DNA of 64,000 bases from Pusillimonas sp. T2 (GTDB lineage Bacteria; Pseudomonadota; Gammaproteobacteria; Burkholderiales; Burkholderiaceae_B): NCBI RefSeq assembly GCF_002236805.1, contig NZ_NIQA01000005.1, positions 62,001-126,000 of the forward strand, in the 5' to 3' direction. Positions 27,000 to 35,750 of the stretch are shown in pieces; position 1 is the first letter of the stretch; the number at the start of each line of letters is the position of its first letter. The translations under genes and the position numbers were made by a program. Under the pieces are notes generated by a model. It was not told where the DNA came from. It saw nothing but the letters and a program-made list of their open reading frames with translations, and ran no database searches.

Positions 27000-29900
27000 G
27001 GGGCCAATGCGTCGGGCGGCGGTTCAACGCCGTCTATCACTTGGCTTAAATGGGCGATGACGGTGTCAAAGAGTTCGAGGTCAGTGGTCTGCTTGCGCAG
27101 GTAGTGAGCCAATGCGTTCGGAGTTGGGTGCTGGAATATGGCCGCGACCGGAATTTCGGTGAAAAACCATTCTGAAAGCTGGGCCGCCAATTGGGTGGCT
27201 TTTACCGAGTCGCCGCCAACCAGAAAAAAGTCGTCGTCGACGCTGGGTGTGCCGATGTCGATGGCTGCGGCAATAAAGCTCGCAATACACGGCGCTGCCG
27301 GGTCGTTGGTGGTGGCCTTGGTTTGCAGTGTGGATTGACCTAAACGTGCGAGATCAAGCAAACCTTCGGAGGTGCGCGGCGCCCCTTTTGTGCTGTAAAC
27401 AGGCATCCAGCGTGCGGCCTCATGAGCGTCGGGCAGGCAGACTGCGCCCGCATGAGGCGCCCAGGCAGACGGTTCGAGCATTGGTGTTGCCGGGCGGATG
27501 GTACGCCAGGCGTTTTGAGGGTGTTGGTCGTCGAGGCCGGCGCAAATGACGCCTCCGGGGGCTGATAATGCCCACTGGATGATGGCGCGCCCGGCTGTCG
27601 GCTGGACGGGAAGTAAGCCGTCGTTGGCCAGTAGTGCTGCGTTCGTGCGTGCCCGGCTTAGACCGGTGTCGTCCCAAGCAGAAAAAGCCACGACTGTCGG
27701 GGCGGGCCCCGCGCTTCGTCCGGCCTGTGCCTGGGCGATAAACGCCGCCTGCTGCGCAGCATAGCTTTTGATGCGCGCCCCGTTGACGCCGGCCACCGAG
27801 CTGACGACCAGCAGCTTTAGTTTGGCTTTGTCGCATGCCAGGGCGTTTAGCGCGTTTAGCGTGCCCGTCGTGGCATCCAGGCCAGTCTGAAACTGCGCGT
27901 CGTCCCAGTGTTCGTCGCCCGATAGGTCGACGCCGGCGGCATGCACAGCACCTTGCAATACTGTACCGCTCAGGCGCTCGGCCTCGTTGACTTCGTTGCT
28001 AAGTGCCTGGGCGTCTGACACATGGGTGTACCTGACCCATCCTCCTTGGCTAAGCCGATCAAGCCGTTGCTGTTTTTCTGCTGACAGTTGTGTGGCGGGC
28101 GTTGTCCCTGTGACGATCAGGCTTGCTCCCAGCGATTGGAGCGCCAGGCAGCATTGTTCACCGACGCCGCCCAGCCCCCCGGCGACCAGCCATAGCTCCG
28201 ATTCCGAAGGGGGTCTCTTGGGTGGCAGCTCGGTTATTGGATTGAGCCTGGGCGCCAGAAACTGCCCTTGGCGCCAGGCCAGCAGCGGTTCGAAATGTGA
28301 AGGCGCGCTGAGCGCTGTCTCGGCCTGCGCGATAGGGGGCAAGTCGACCAGCGACCAGATAACCGGGTCTTTGGCAAGGTTGAAGCTGCCAACAAGACCC
28401 GAAAGCGTTGCGGCTTCGTCGTCGATGGCGTCTTCTGGCCCGCTAAAAACACTTTTGGTGGCAACAATACGAATGTGCCACGGGCCGTTGCCCTCTGGCG
28501 TATCGTCTTCGCGTATGGCGTGGGCGAAGGCTTGCAGAAGGTCGTATGTCGACCCTTTGCGCAATGCGCTGTCTTGTAGCCGTGGGCGCAGATCGATAAC
28601 GAGTAATTTTTGAGTGGCGGCGGCAAAGGCGCCCAGCAAATGTTGCAGCGGGTTGTTCTGTGCCGTGTCGGGCGCAACGATGACGTATGCCGTGACCGGC
28701 AGCGTTTGGCGGTGGTCGTGTACTGGCGCCCAGACTTGACGATGAAGTGCAACGCGATGTTGTTGTGCAGCCGCCAGGGCTTGCAAACGGGCCAGTGTGG
28801 TATTGAAGTGACCGGCTTCGAATTGTTCGCGTAGCTCACGCTTTACGATTTTGCCGATAGGCGTCCGCGGAAAATCGGCGGATTTCAAGGGTACAAAATG
28901 GTCGGCTGATATGGCGTGTGTTAAACGCAAGGCGTCGCGCATGGCCCCGATAACAGCCGATACAACCGGAGGGGTGTCCAGCCCCGATTCAGGGTAGGTC
29001 GAGAAGAACACGGCGATTTCTTCGGTGCTCGCCCCTGGCGGCCTGACTGGTACAACAGACAGGCAGGTCGGGTCGACGCCGGAAACTTTTGCCAACGTGT
29101 TTTCCAGCTCGTGAGCAAAGACGGTCACTCCCCTGACGTTCAGGGTGTCTTTTAAACGCCCGGTCAGGTATAGCTGGCCGTCGGCGATAAAACCTGCATC
29201 ACCGCAATCAAACCATTCCGATCCGTTAACGCGCGCGCTATCGGGGGGTAAACCGAAATAGCGTGTCAGAAGCTGGGGTGAGCAGATCTGGATTTGACCG
29301 ATCTCGCCTTCGGTAAGTGCCTGGTTGTCGTCGTCTACGACGCGGATTTTTGCGCCGGGAACTGCCGGCCCGAGGCTGCTGAAGGCCCCGATGGTGCTGC
29401 CCAAATGCCCGCAAGAGATAGCGGCGCAGGTTTCCGACATACCGAATGTCGGGACCATCGTGCTGGCCCGCATGCCATGTCTTGCCAGTTCGTTCACACA
29501 TTTAAGCAAGGCCAGTTCATTGACGGCCTCGCCGCCGTTGAAGATGTGCCGCAAGCTGCTTAAGTCGTATGTTCGAGAGGTGGCGCGCGCAGCCCGCCCC
29601 AGAAGTTCGTAGACAAAGTTGGGCGACCAGGTGATGCTGACTCTGCAGGCGTCGACCAAGGCCAGCCAGCGCTCGGGCTTGCCCAGAATGTAGCCAATGT
29701 CGGCATGAACTTGGTTCGCACACAGTGCGGTCGCACCCAAAACGACGAAGGCCAACCCCCCGATATGATCGCGAGGCATCCAGTTCAGGAACACGTCGTT
29801 GGTCGTGGCTGCGCAGCGTTGGCGCTGCACGCCGGCCACCATGCTTAACAACGCACGATGACTTTGCATGACGCCTTTGGGCACACCGGTGCTGCCGGAT

Positions 29901-30889
29901 GTCATGATGATCAGGGCGATGTCGTCGGGTTGGGCAGTGTAAATACGTGCCTGGCTAGCCTGCGTTTTTAACAGGGCTTTTATGGTGACGACGCACTGTG
30001 CGCTGAATGCCGGAATGTGTGCGCGTTGCGCGGCTGAGGCATCGTCGATGAGCAATATGGGGCCGTCTAAAACCTGGCTCACCGCCTGAAGCCGCTGGTA
30101 GGCGGTGTGGTCAGCTTGCGCGTCGGGCAGTTCGATGGCACTGGCATACAGGCCACCCAGAATAGCGGCCCACAGGCCGGTAATGAGCACTTCGGCATCG
30201 TTGCTGGCAATCAGCAGCGTGTCTGTGGGTTGCAGCCCGGCGTGTTGTAGCCCGGCAAGCACACATTGGGCCTGCTGAAAAAGTTTGGGGTAGCCAATAC
30301 GTTTGACCTGGCCGTCGGGCAGGTAAATGACAACCTCGCCGGTCGATGTCGCGGCGCGTTGGATGGCCTCGGTACAGGTGGCTGGCAGGTCATTGGGCCA
30401 GACAAGCGGCCCGCCGTCGCTGATGGCCGGCTGGTTGCTACGTGACTGACCAATGACGGACGGGACAGGCGTGTGCTCGTCGGGCGTTTCGAGTGCGTTG
30501 TCGGCATAAATTGGCCCCAACGAAATGCGGGTGCCGATGGGTCGGGTGAGCGTGATGGCAACGTCTTGGGTGCCATTTTGTTGCACAAGCGCTTCGCACG
30601 CCTGACTGAGCGCGCTCGGCGTCCAGAGAGGCAAGGCGTTGGGTTCGGTATCCGATGGCGTCTGTGTGGTGGCCACAAGGTGCGCATTGGGGCCGACCCA
30701 GTCGGGTGGGTGTCGTGCAACGTCAAGGCTGGCGGGCCCACTGAGCCAGTAAATGTGTTTTGGGCCGTCGTTAAGCACAACCTGCTCGCCAACCACATGA
30801 TGGATGCCTGGCAACTGGTTAAGTCGTTGCGCGACATCAATTGCATCTGCATCGGTCGGGTTGCGATCGAAAGCGTGTGGCGCAGACAT
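26996..30889 (-). CDS. Loading synthetase: acyl-AMP ligase (CAL)-KR-ACP
   Basis: A 1297-residue starter module. Residues 1 to about 165 match nothing I recognise. An ANL acyl ligase follows, with MTSGSTGVPKG (329-339), a NWMPRDHIGGLAFVVLG segment (369-385) typical of coenzyme-A-ligase domains at the start of PksJ-like systems, TFGMSET, and Lys680 in TPIGKIVKREL. Residues 710-1160 form a ketoreductase with its structural half and GGLGGVG (904-910). The active site has Ser1031 and Tyr1043, but no Lys where it is expected (near 1007) and Gln instead of Asn at 1047. An ACP follows with Ser1228 in LVGGDS. The domain would activate a free acid and pass it to module 1 of the NRPS as an N-acyl cap. 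It starts 17 bases after the SPFH gene. Confidence 0.9.
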
Positions 30890-30906
30890 GTGGAGGACCT
30901 CGGGTG

Positions 30907-32028
30907 TTATCGTGATCGGGCGGCAGGGTTGCGGTGATTGGGGCCGTCGTCTTTGTAGCCGCGCATGGCCTCGGGGGTGGGCGGCATGCCTTCGGCAAGG
31001 TTCGGATACATTGGCTGATTGCTCGTGGTCACCGTACCTGCAGGTTGCTCGGCCCCCTTGGTGGGGAGGATGTCTGAGGCCGCTTTGGCAGGGTGTGCAT
31101 CGGTCTTCGGCGGTGTGTTGACCGTTACAGGCGACTGCCCCTTATCGGTAGCATCGAAAATTACGGGTAGTCCGCTTTCGCTGTTGCCGAAAATCACGAT
31201 TTTGCTGTTAGGTGATTTGGCCAGTTCAAGGCTGGCTTCAATGCCGCGCCACTTCAGGTAGCTGTCTGATATAGCTGGGGCGATGGTTTCCTGAAATTTT
31301 CGAATGCCTTCGGCCTCGATTTCTTTACGTTGCGATTCGAGGGTTTCCCGCTGGACAATGAAGCGATACTCCTCCACGATCTGGGCCTGTTCGAGTTTGT
31401 TTTCGATGGCGCGTTTGATCTGCGGCGGCAACTCTACATTGCGGATGAGGACATCGGTGAGCTCGACGACATCTTCGTCGTCGCGCATGTCGGGCGAGTC
31501 GCCCGCAATGCCGTTTTTGGGCGAGCCCTCGGTGATGAGCTCATAGAGTTGCTCTTGGACTTCGGTGCGTTTGCTGGTAAACAGAGCCTCGGCCGAGTAA
31601 TTGGCTACTACCCGGCGCGCTGCCCAGCCGACTTTGGGTACAAGTAGCTTTTCGACATAGTTAGGGCCCATGGTCTGGTTAAGTATCACCAGATTGTGCC
31701 GAATGATTCTCCACCGAATCGTGAGCGAAATATTGAAATGCAAACCGTCTTTGGACACGACCTGGAAGTCTTCGTCTTTGGTTTGCAGGCGCAGGTCGTA
31801 GGTGTAGAAGCGATCCCAGGGCTGAATGAAATGCATGCCTTCACGCAGCGGCCCAACCGAGCTTTGGCCCCCGATGGGAAAACGATGCCAAAGCACGCTG
31901 GCATGCCCGACCGGGGTGGTCTGCACTACTGAGTCCCACAAGACAATAACGAGAAAAATGACGACCAGAAGCAGGAAGATCAGGGTCGATGCCAGCCGGC
32001 GCAGAAGGTGTCGGAGCTTTACATTCAT
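30907..32028 (-). CDS. SPFH/band 7 (prohibitin-like) membrane protein
   Basis: A 373-residue SPFH-domain protein. It has one N-terminal membrane segment (about 12-32), an SPFH domain (about 35-260), a charged, probably coiled region (EEYRFIVQRETLESQRKE) and a Pro/Thr-rich tail from about 305. Such proteins form oligomeric membrane scaffolds in lipid microdomains. Its ATG overlaps the exporter stop as ATGA and its stop is 17 bases before the loading synthetase, so it is transcribed within the biosynthetic operon. It might organise the exporter or protect the membrane from the product; neither role can be shown from sequence. HflK/HflC are relatives, but no HflX/HflK gene order is seen. Confidence 0.85.
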   Translation of the reverse strand: MNVKLRHLLRRLASTLIFLLLVVIFLVIVLWDSVVQTTPVGHASVLWHRFPIGGQSSVGPLREGMHFIQPWDRFYTYDLRLQTKDEDFQVVSKDGLHFNISLTIRWRIIRHNLVILNQTMGPNYVEKLLVPKVGWAARRVVANYSAEALFTSKRTEVQEQLYELITEGSPKNGIAGDSPDMRDDEDVVELTDVLIRNVELPPQIKRAIENKLEQAQIVEEYRFIVQRETLESQRKEIEAEGIRKFQETIAPAISDSYLKWRGIEASLELAKSPNSKIVIFGNSESGLPVIFDATDKGQSPVTVNTPPKTDAHPAKAASDILPTKGAEQPAGTVTTSNQPMYPNLAEGMPPTPEAMRGYKDDGPNHRNPAARSR

Positions 32029-33740
32029 GGGGCTTCTACCTGGGTCATTTTCCCTTCAGACATATGGAAGCGCCGGTCGGCGCAATCAAAGTAGTTGTCG
32101 TCGTGGGTAATGCAGATAATGGTTTTACCTTGCGCTTTCAATTCGGGCAGAATTTTCGTGTAGAACATTTTGCGCGTGGCCGGGTCCTGGTCGGCTGCCC
32201 ATTCGTCGAGCACCAGCACAGGGCGTTGCTCGGCAAGGGCCAGCGCGAGCGCCAGGCGTTTTCGTTGCCCTGTAGACAGCGCATCTGCGTGTATCTGGTC
32301 TGCGGGCCACTGTATTTTGTCGTTAATGCCCAGGCGCTCAAGCCATTGCGCCAGTATGTTGCGCCCGGTTTCGTCGAGCCCATAGGGCCGGGTGAACACA
32401 TGGTAGTCGGCGAAGACGCCGGCAAATAGATTGCGATACCACTGTGGCGGGTTTGCCGCGATGTCGGTACCTTGAGCCGCCATAATGCCGGTGTCGCGCG
32501 GGTAAAGCCCTGTGAGCACGCGCAGCACGGTAGTTTTGCCGGAGCCATTGCCGCCCGTGATAAACAGGATTTCTCCGGGTTTGACGTCGAGACTGATGTC
32601 ATTGATCTGAAACCCTGAGCCTGCGCCTTCCGGGACACGGTGCTCGTAGCTGACATTTTTAAGCGTCAGGCCGGTGAATTCGCCCGCGTCCGCGTCATGT
32701 TCGGTTGTGGCTGCGGGGTGGCAATTGTCGATCTGGCTTTCGAAACGGTTAATGTTGCCCATGGCAAAGCGGGCAATGGCGTAGTGCTGGATGCTATTGG
32801 CCAATGAGCCGACCGGCCCAATAAGAAACAATACCGCCATGACAATGCGGGAAATATCTTCGCCGGGGATGTCGGCCAGCAAGGGCAATAAAAAAACGAC
32901 ACTACCGGCCAAAAGATAGGATACCGAGGTGCCGGTGGTAAGGATCTGGGCCAGGATGTGCGCACTGGTTGAGCGGCTGGACGCTAACGCGGCAGAGGTA
33001 TCGACCATGTCTTGTTCCAGGCCGGCGCGTCGGGCGGGGTTCAGACGCAGTTCTTTGCTGCCTTGTACTACCGCGTTGGCGTAGTCGCGAAACCGTTGGC
33101 TGTCTTCTTCGGTTTCTTTAAGGGTGTTGTCCAGGTGCTTGTTGAGCGCCAGGTACCCCAATACCGACAGACCCGCTACGACGGCCGTAAGCAGGCCTGC
33201 TGCCGGCGACAACACCAGCAAGTAGGCATACATGAAGACCAGCATGACCAGCCCCTCGACGCCGGCGACTAGCGGTACGACCGCCTGCGAGAGCGACTCG
33301 TATGATGCTGAAATGCCATTGATGACCCGGTTGCCGCCCAGGTTCTCGAGATCGCGCAGCGACAAATTAAGGGTTTTGCCCAAAATGCGTTGCCGTTTTG
33401 CATGCAGGGCTTGTTCGATTTGGGCGGCGGTTTTGGCAACCAGCAGCCGTTGCGAAAACCGGTACACCAGCAGCAGCACAATGAAGAAAACGGCAATTAG
33501 CGTGGAGTAGCCGTGCTGCTCCAGCAGTTCCGATTCGGTATTGAGCAATACCAAAATACCGGTGCCTGCCGCTGCCGACAAAATGGCATAGGCCAGCAAG
33601 AACCCCCGGGCACCATTTTGGGTGCCGGCTTTAATGAACGACAGCAAAGAAAAAGGGGCTTGGCTGCCCCTTTTTTTTGAGCGGCCCAGCAGCCCTAGAA
33701 GGAATTCCCCGGTGCTTTGGGTATCAGGAGGCTTGGCCAT
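32025..33740 (-). CDS. Cyclic-peptide-type ABC exporter (SyrD/PvdE family)
   Basis: A 571-residue fused transporter: a six-helix membrane domain (about 45-325) followed by an ATPase domain. It has Walker A ITGGNGSGKTT (394-404), signature LSTGQRKR (488-495) and Walker B with LVLDEWAADQDP (509-520). The DEWAADQDP string and the HDD switch (ITHDDNYF) are hallmarks of the PvdE/SyrD group, which moves peptide products or their precursors to the periplasm. It lies 30 bases after a small membrane gene and overlaps the SPFH gene. It is the obvious export candidate for the product of the downstream synthetases. Confidence 0.93.
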   Translation of the reverse strand: MAKPPDTQSTGEFLLGLLGRSKKRGSQAPFSLLSFIKAGTQNGARGFLLAYAILSAAAGTGILVLLNTESELLEQHGYSTLIAVFFIVLLLVYRFSQRLLVAKTAAQIEQALHAKRQRILGKTLNLSLRDLENLGGNRVINGISASYESLSQAVVPLVAGVEGLVMLVFMYAYLLVLSPAAGLLTAVVAGLSVLGYLALNKHLDNTLKETEEDSQRFRDYANAVVQGSKELRLNPARRAGLEQDMVDTSAALASSRSTSAHILAQILTTGTSVSYLLAGSVVFLLPLLADIPGEDISRIVMAVLFLIGPVGSLANSIQHYAIARFAMGNINRFESQIDNCHPAATTEHDADAGEFTGLTLKNVSYEHRVPEGAGSGFQINDISLDVKPGEILFITGGNGSGKTTVLRVLTGLYPRDTGIMAAQGTDIAANPPQWYRNLFAGVFADYHVFTRPYGLDETGRNILAQWLERLGINDKIQWPADQIHADALSTGQRKRLALALALAEQRPVLVLDEWAADQDPATRKMFYTKILPELKAQGKTIICITHDDNYFDCADRRFHMSEGKMTQVEAP

Positions 33741-33770
33741 TGACGGTGCCGAAAGATGTGAAGGGCAAGG

Positions 33771-33935
33771 TCATGTTTTACGCGGTTCGGCGATAAGATA
33801 GGCCAACCCCATGACAACCGGTGTGAGCAGAAGCGAGAGTACGAACGCACCCGCAAACCCCACACGGCTGTTGCGCCCGATGAAGCCCACCAGCAACGAG
33901 AGCAACACATAGGCCAGGACGGAAAACGGCAGCAT
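33771..33935 (-). CDS. Small two-helix membrane protein, 54 residues
   Basis: This short frame was read directly from the sequence: MLPFSVLAYVLLSLLVG, then a polar turn (FIGRNSRVG), a second hydrophobic run (FAGAFVLSLLLTPVVMGLAYLI) and a charged end (AEPRKT). Two short membrane helices joined by a basic loop are a common design for small inner-membrane proteins. It sits 7 bases after the DUF697 gene and 30 bases before the exporter, on the same strand, which supports a real gene. The function is unknown. Confidence 0.65.
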   Translation of the reverse strand: MLPFSVLAYVLLSLLVGFIGRNSRVGFAGAFVLSLLLTPVVMGLAYLIAEPRKT

Positions 33936-33942
33936 AACGGGG

Positions 33943-34467
33943 TTACTCGGCGCGGGCTTTTTTGTACTCGGCTTTCAGGCGGCTTGTGGCGGCGCTGGCA
34001 CTGAAGTTTTCGAGCGTGCCGCCCGAAGCGAAATGTGAGCTAAACACACGACCCAAAGCATAGGTGGCTGCCGAGCCAAAGGCGGCAAAACCGATGCTGC
34101 CCAGAATGGTGCCTGTGACAGGGACGATTTTGGCAGACGAGCCTACCAGCCCGCCGCTGATGCCGGCGGCACCGAGCGTACCCAGCAATGACGCCACAAT
34201 GGGCTTGAGCGAGGTTTCGTTGGCGGTTGCGCCGTAGCATTGGGCAATGCCTTTGATCATTTTGACTTGTACTGTAGCCAGGGCGGCCAGATCAAGCACC
34301 GGGACCGGAACGATGGCCGCTGCTGCAGCCCATTTGACGTAACGTTTGATGACTTGTTCGGCTTGAGCGTTGGCCGGGTCGAGGTCGACACTAGTTGACG
34401 ACACCTGAATGGCTTGAGTTTCGTCGGTGCTGACGGATTCTGTGGCTTCGTTATGAGGGTTGGTCAT
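33943..34467 (-). CDS. DUF697/YcjF-like membrane protein
   Basis: A 174-residue protein with an acidic, Thr/Ser-rich head (1-38) followed by a glycine- and alanine-rich hydrophobic region. VKWAAAAAIVPVPVLDLAALATVQVKMI and the later GGLVGSSAKIVPVTGTILGSIG segments resemble DUF697 proteins, which are often found with GTPases or stress genes. I chose the ATG at 34467, preceded by AGGAT; the longer frame from 34578 would add an unlike leader. It appears to be the first gene of the transcript that reaches the NRPS genes. Function unknown. Confidence 0.75.
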   Translation of the reverse strand: MTNPHNEATESVSTDETQAIQVSSTSVDLDPANAQAEQVIKRYVKWAAAAAIVPVPVLDLAALATVQVKMIKGIAQCYGATANETSLKPIVASLLGTLGAAGISGGLVGSSAKIVPVTGTILGSIGFAAFGSAATYALGRVFSSHFASGGTLENFSASAATSRLKAEYKKARAE

Positions 34468-34543
34468 GGACGGTATCCTGCGATAAGAGTGGTGCGGGGT
34501 CCGGCGCCAAAGAATTTTGCCCGGCACTATGTTCAGCCTTAGA

Positions 34544-34572
34544 AGCATAATGCAATCATCTGATGCAAACAA
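34544..34572 (-). promoter_or_regulatory. Candidate promoter of the exporter-NRPS operon
   Basis: On the minus strand TTGTTT (34572-34567) and TATGCT (34549-34544) are 17 bases apart. Both boxes are only partial matches. It lies about 75 bases upstream of the DUF697 start, in the 260-bp gap between divergent operons. Confidence 0.3.
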
Positions 34573-34639
34573 GCACATTTACGGGCTCGCACCGGCATTT
34601 GGGGCCTTTCTGGTTACTGGTTCCGGGAAATTGCCGATA

Positions 34640-34672
34640 TTGACGTTTTCTTGACTTTTCTTTGACGGTTTA
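34640..34672 (+). promoter_or_regulatory. Three tandem 11-bp TTGAC repeats, likely response-regulator box
   Basis: TTGACGTTTTC, TTGACTTTTCT and TTGACGGTTTA follow each other without a gap, each exactly 11 bases. One-helical-turn spacing is typical of OmpR-family regulator half-sites. The array ends 55 bases before the glycosyltransferase ATG, whose operon encodes an OmpR-family regulator. Confidence 0.5.
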
Positions 34673-34727
34673 TTGTCGCGCCGGCCCTTAACGTAGGGGC
34701 TCTTTTGATATTTCGGTGAGTCTGCTC

Positions 34728-35750
34728 ATGAATGCTTCAATGCACCTGCGTTTCAAACCGGCGGCGCAACCGCTTTTGTCGGTCGTGGTACCCGTATACA
34801 ACGAACGCGCAGTACTTCCCTTGTTGCACGCGCGCTTGACGGCGGTCTTGTCAGGGTTGCCGCTTCGGTATGAGATTGTGCTGGTTGACGATGGCAGTCG
34901 TGACGGTAGCGATATCGATATGGCTGACCTCGCCGCACGGGTGCCGCATGTGCGCGCCGTTCGACTTAGCCGCAATTTTGGCAAGGAGGCTGCCCTTACT
35001 GCGGGTATAGCCCACGCCAAAGGCGATGCGGTTATTGTTCTGGATGCCGATTTGCAAGACCCGCCCGAGCTCATTCCGCAAATGATCGAGGCCTGGCAAG
35101 CCGGTGCAGACGTCGTTGCCATGACGCGTCGTACGCGGGCTGGCGAAACAGCTGCCAAGAAATTCAGTGCGCATTTGTTCTACCGTTTGCTCAACCGTGT
35201 CAGTGCGGTCGATATTCCTGAAGACACAGGCGACTTTCGCCTGATGAGTCGTAAAGCTGTTGACGCCTTGGCACAGTTGCCGGAGCGCAATCGTTACATG
35301 AAGGGCTTGTTTGCCTGGATTGGTTTGCCCACGACGGTATTGTTATATGACCGCGCGCCGCGGGCGGCGGGGCAGACCAAGTGGGATTACCCTGGGTTGC
35401 TGCGCCTGGCCTTCGAGGGCATCACCTCTTTTTCGGTGGCTCCGTTGCGCATTGCCATGGTGCTTGGCTTGTTGACGGCCCTGATCGGCGTATTGTTCGG
35501 GGGCTGGATCATTGCCAAAACGCTTGTGTTGGGAGAGGTTGTGCAAGGCTATCCGTCATTGATTGCCGTTATGACGCTGCTTGGCGGCGTGCAGTTGGTG
35601 TCGGTCGGCTTGCTGGGCGAGTACGTGGGTAAAACATATTTCGAAGCCAAGCAACGCCCGCTGTATCTTGTCAGGGACGTTGTCGAGCGTCGTCAGGCCA
35701 GTCGCTCTGCCGGGGTTCGTACGCTCGAGGAGCGCGGTCATGCGGCCTGA
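34728..35750 (+). CDS. Family 2 glycosyltransferase, polyprenyl-phosphate type (GtrB/ArnC-like)
   Basis: A 340-residue membrane glycosyltransferase. The catalytic half has SVVVPVYNER, VDDGSRDGS and VLDADLQDPPELI, the last holding the metal-binding DxD. Two C-terminal membrane helices follow (about 230-255 and 265-290). This layout transfers a sugar to undecaprenyl phosphate (GtrB, ArnC, DPM1). I chose the ATG at 34728, with GGTGAG 7 bases upstream; a GTG at 34716 in the same frame is possible. It overlaps the ArnT-like gene by 11 bases, and together they would make and use a lipid-linked sugar for lipid A or another surface glycan. Confidence 0.87.
   Translation: MNASMHLRFKPAAQPLLSVVVPVYNERAVLPLLHARLTAVLSGLPLRYEIVLVDDGSRDGSDIDMADLAARVPHVRAVRLSRNFGKEAALTAGIAHAKGDAVIVLDADLQDPPELIPQMIEAWQAGADVVAMTRRTRAGETAAKKFSAHLFYRLLNRVSAVDIPEDTGDFRLMSRKAVDALAQLPERNRYMKGLFAWIGLPTTVLLYDRAPRAAGQTKWDYPGLLRLAFEGITSFSVAPLRIAMVLGLLTALIGVLFGGWIIAKTLVLGEVVQGYPSLIAVMTLLGGVQLVSVGLLGEYVGKTYFEAKQRPLYLVRDVVERRQASRSAGVRTLEERGHAA

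Noticed and set aside
33695-33910. 71-residue minus-strand frame overlapping the exporter start
   Set aside because: It overlaps both the exporter and the better 54-residue two-helix frame and has Cys/Trp/Ser-rich shadow composition.
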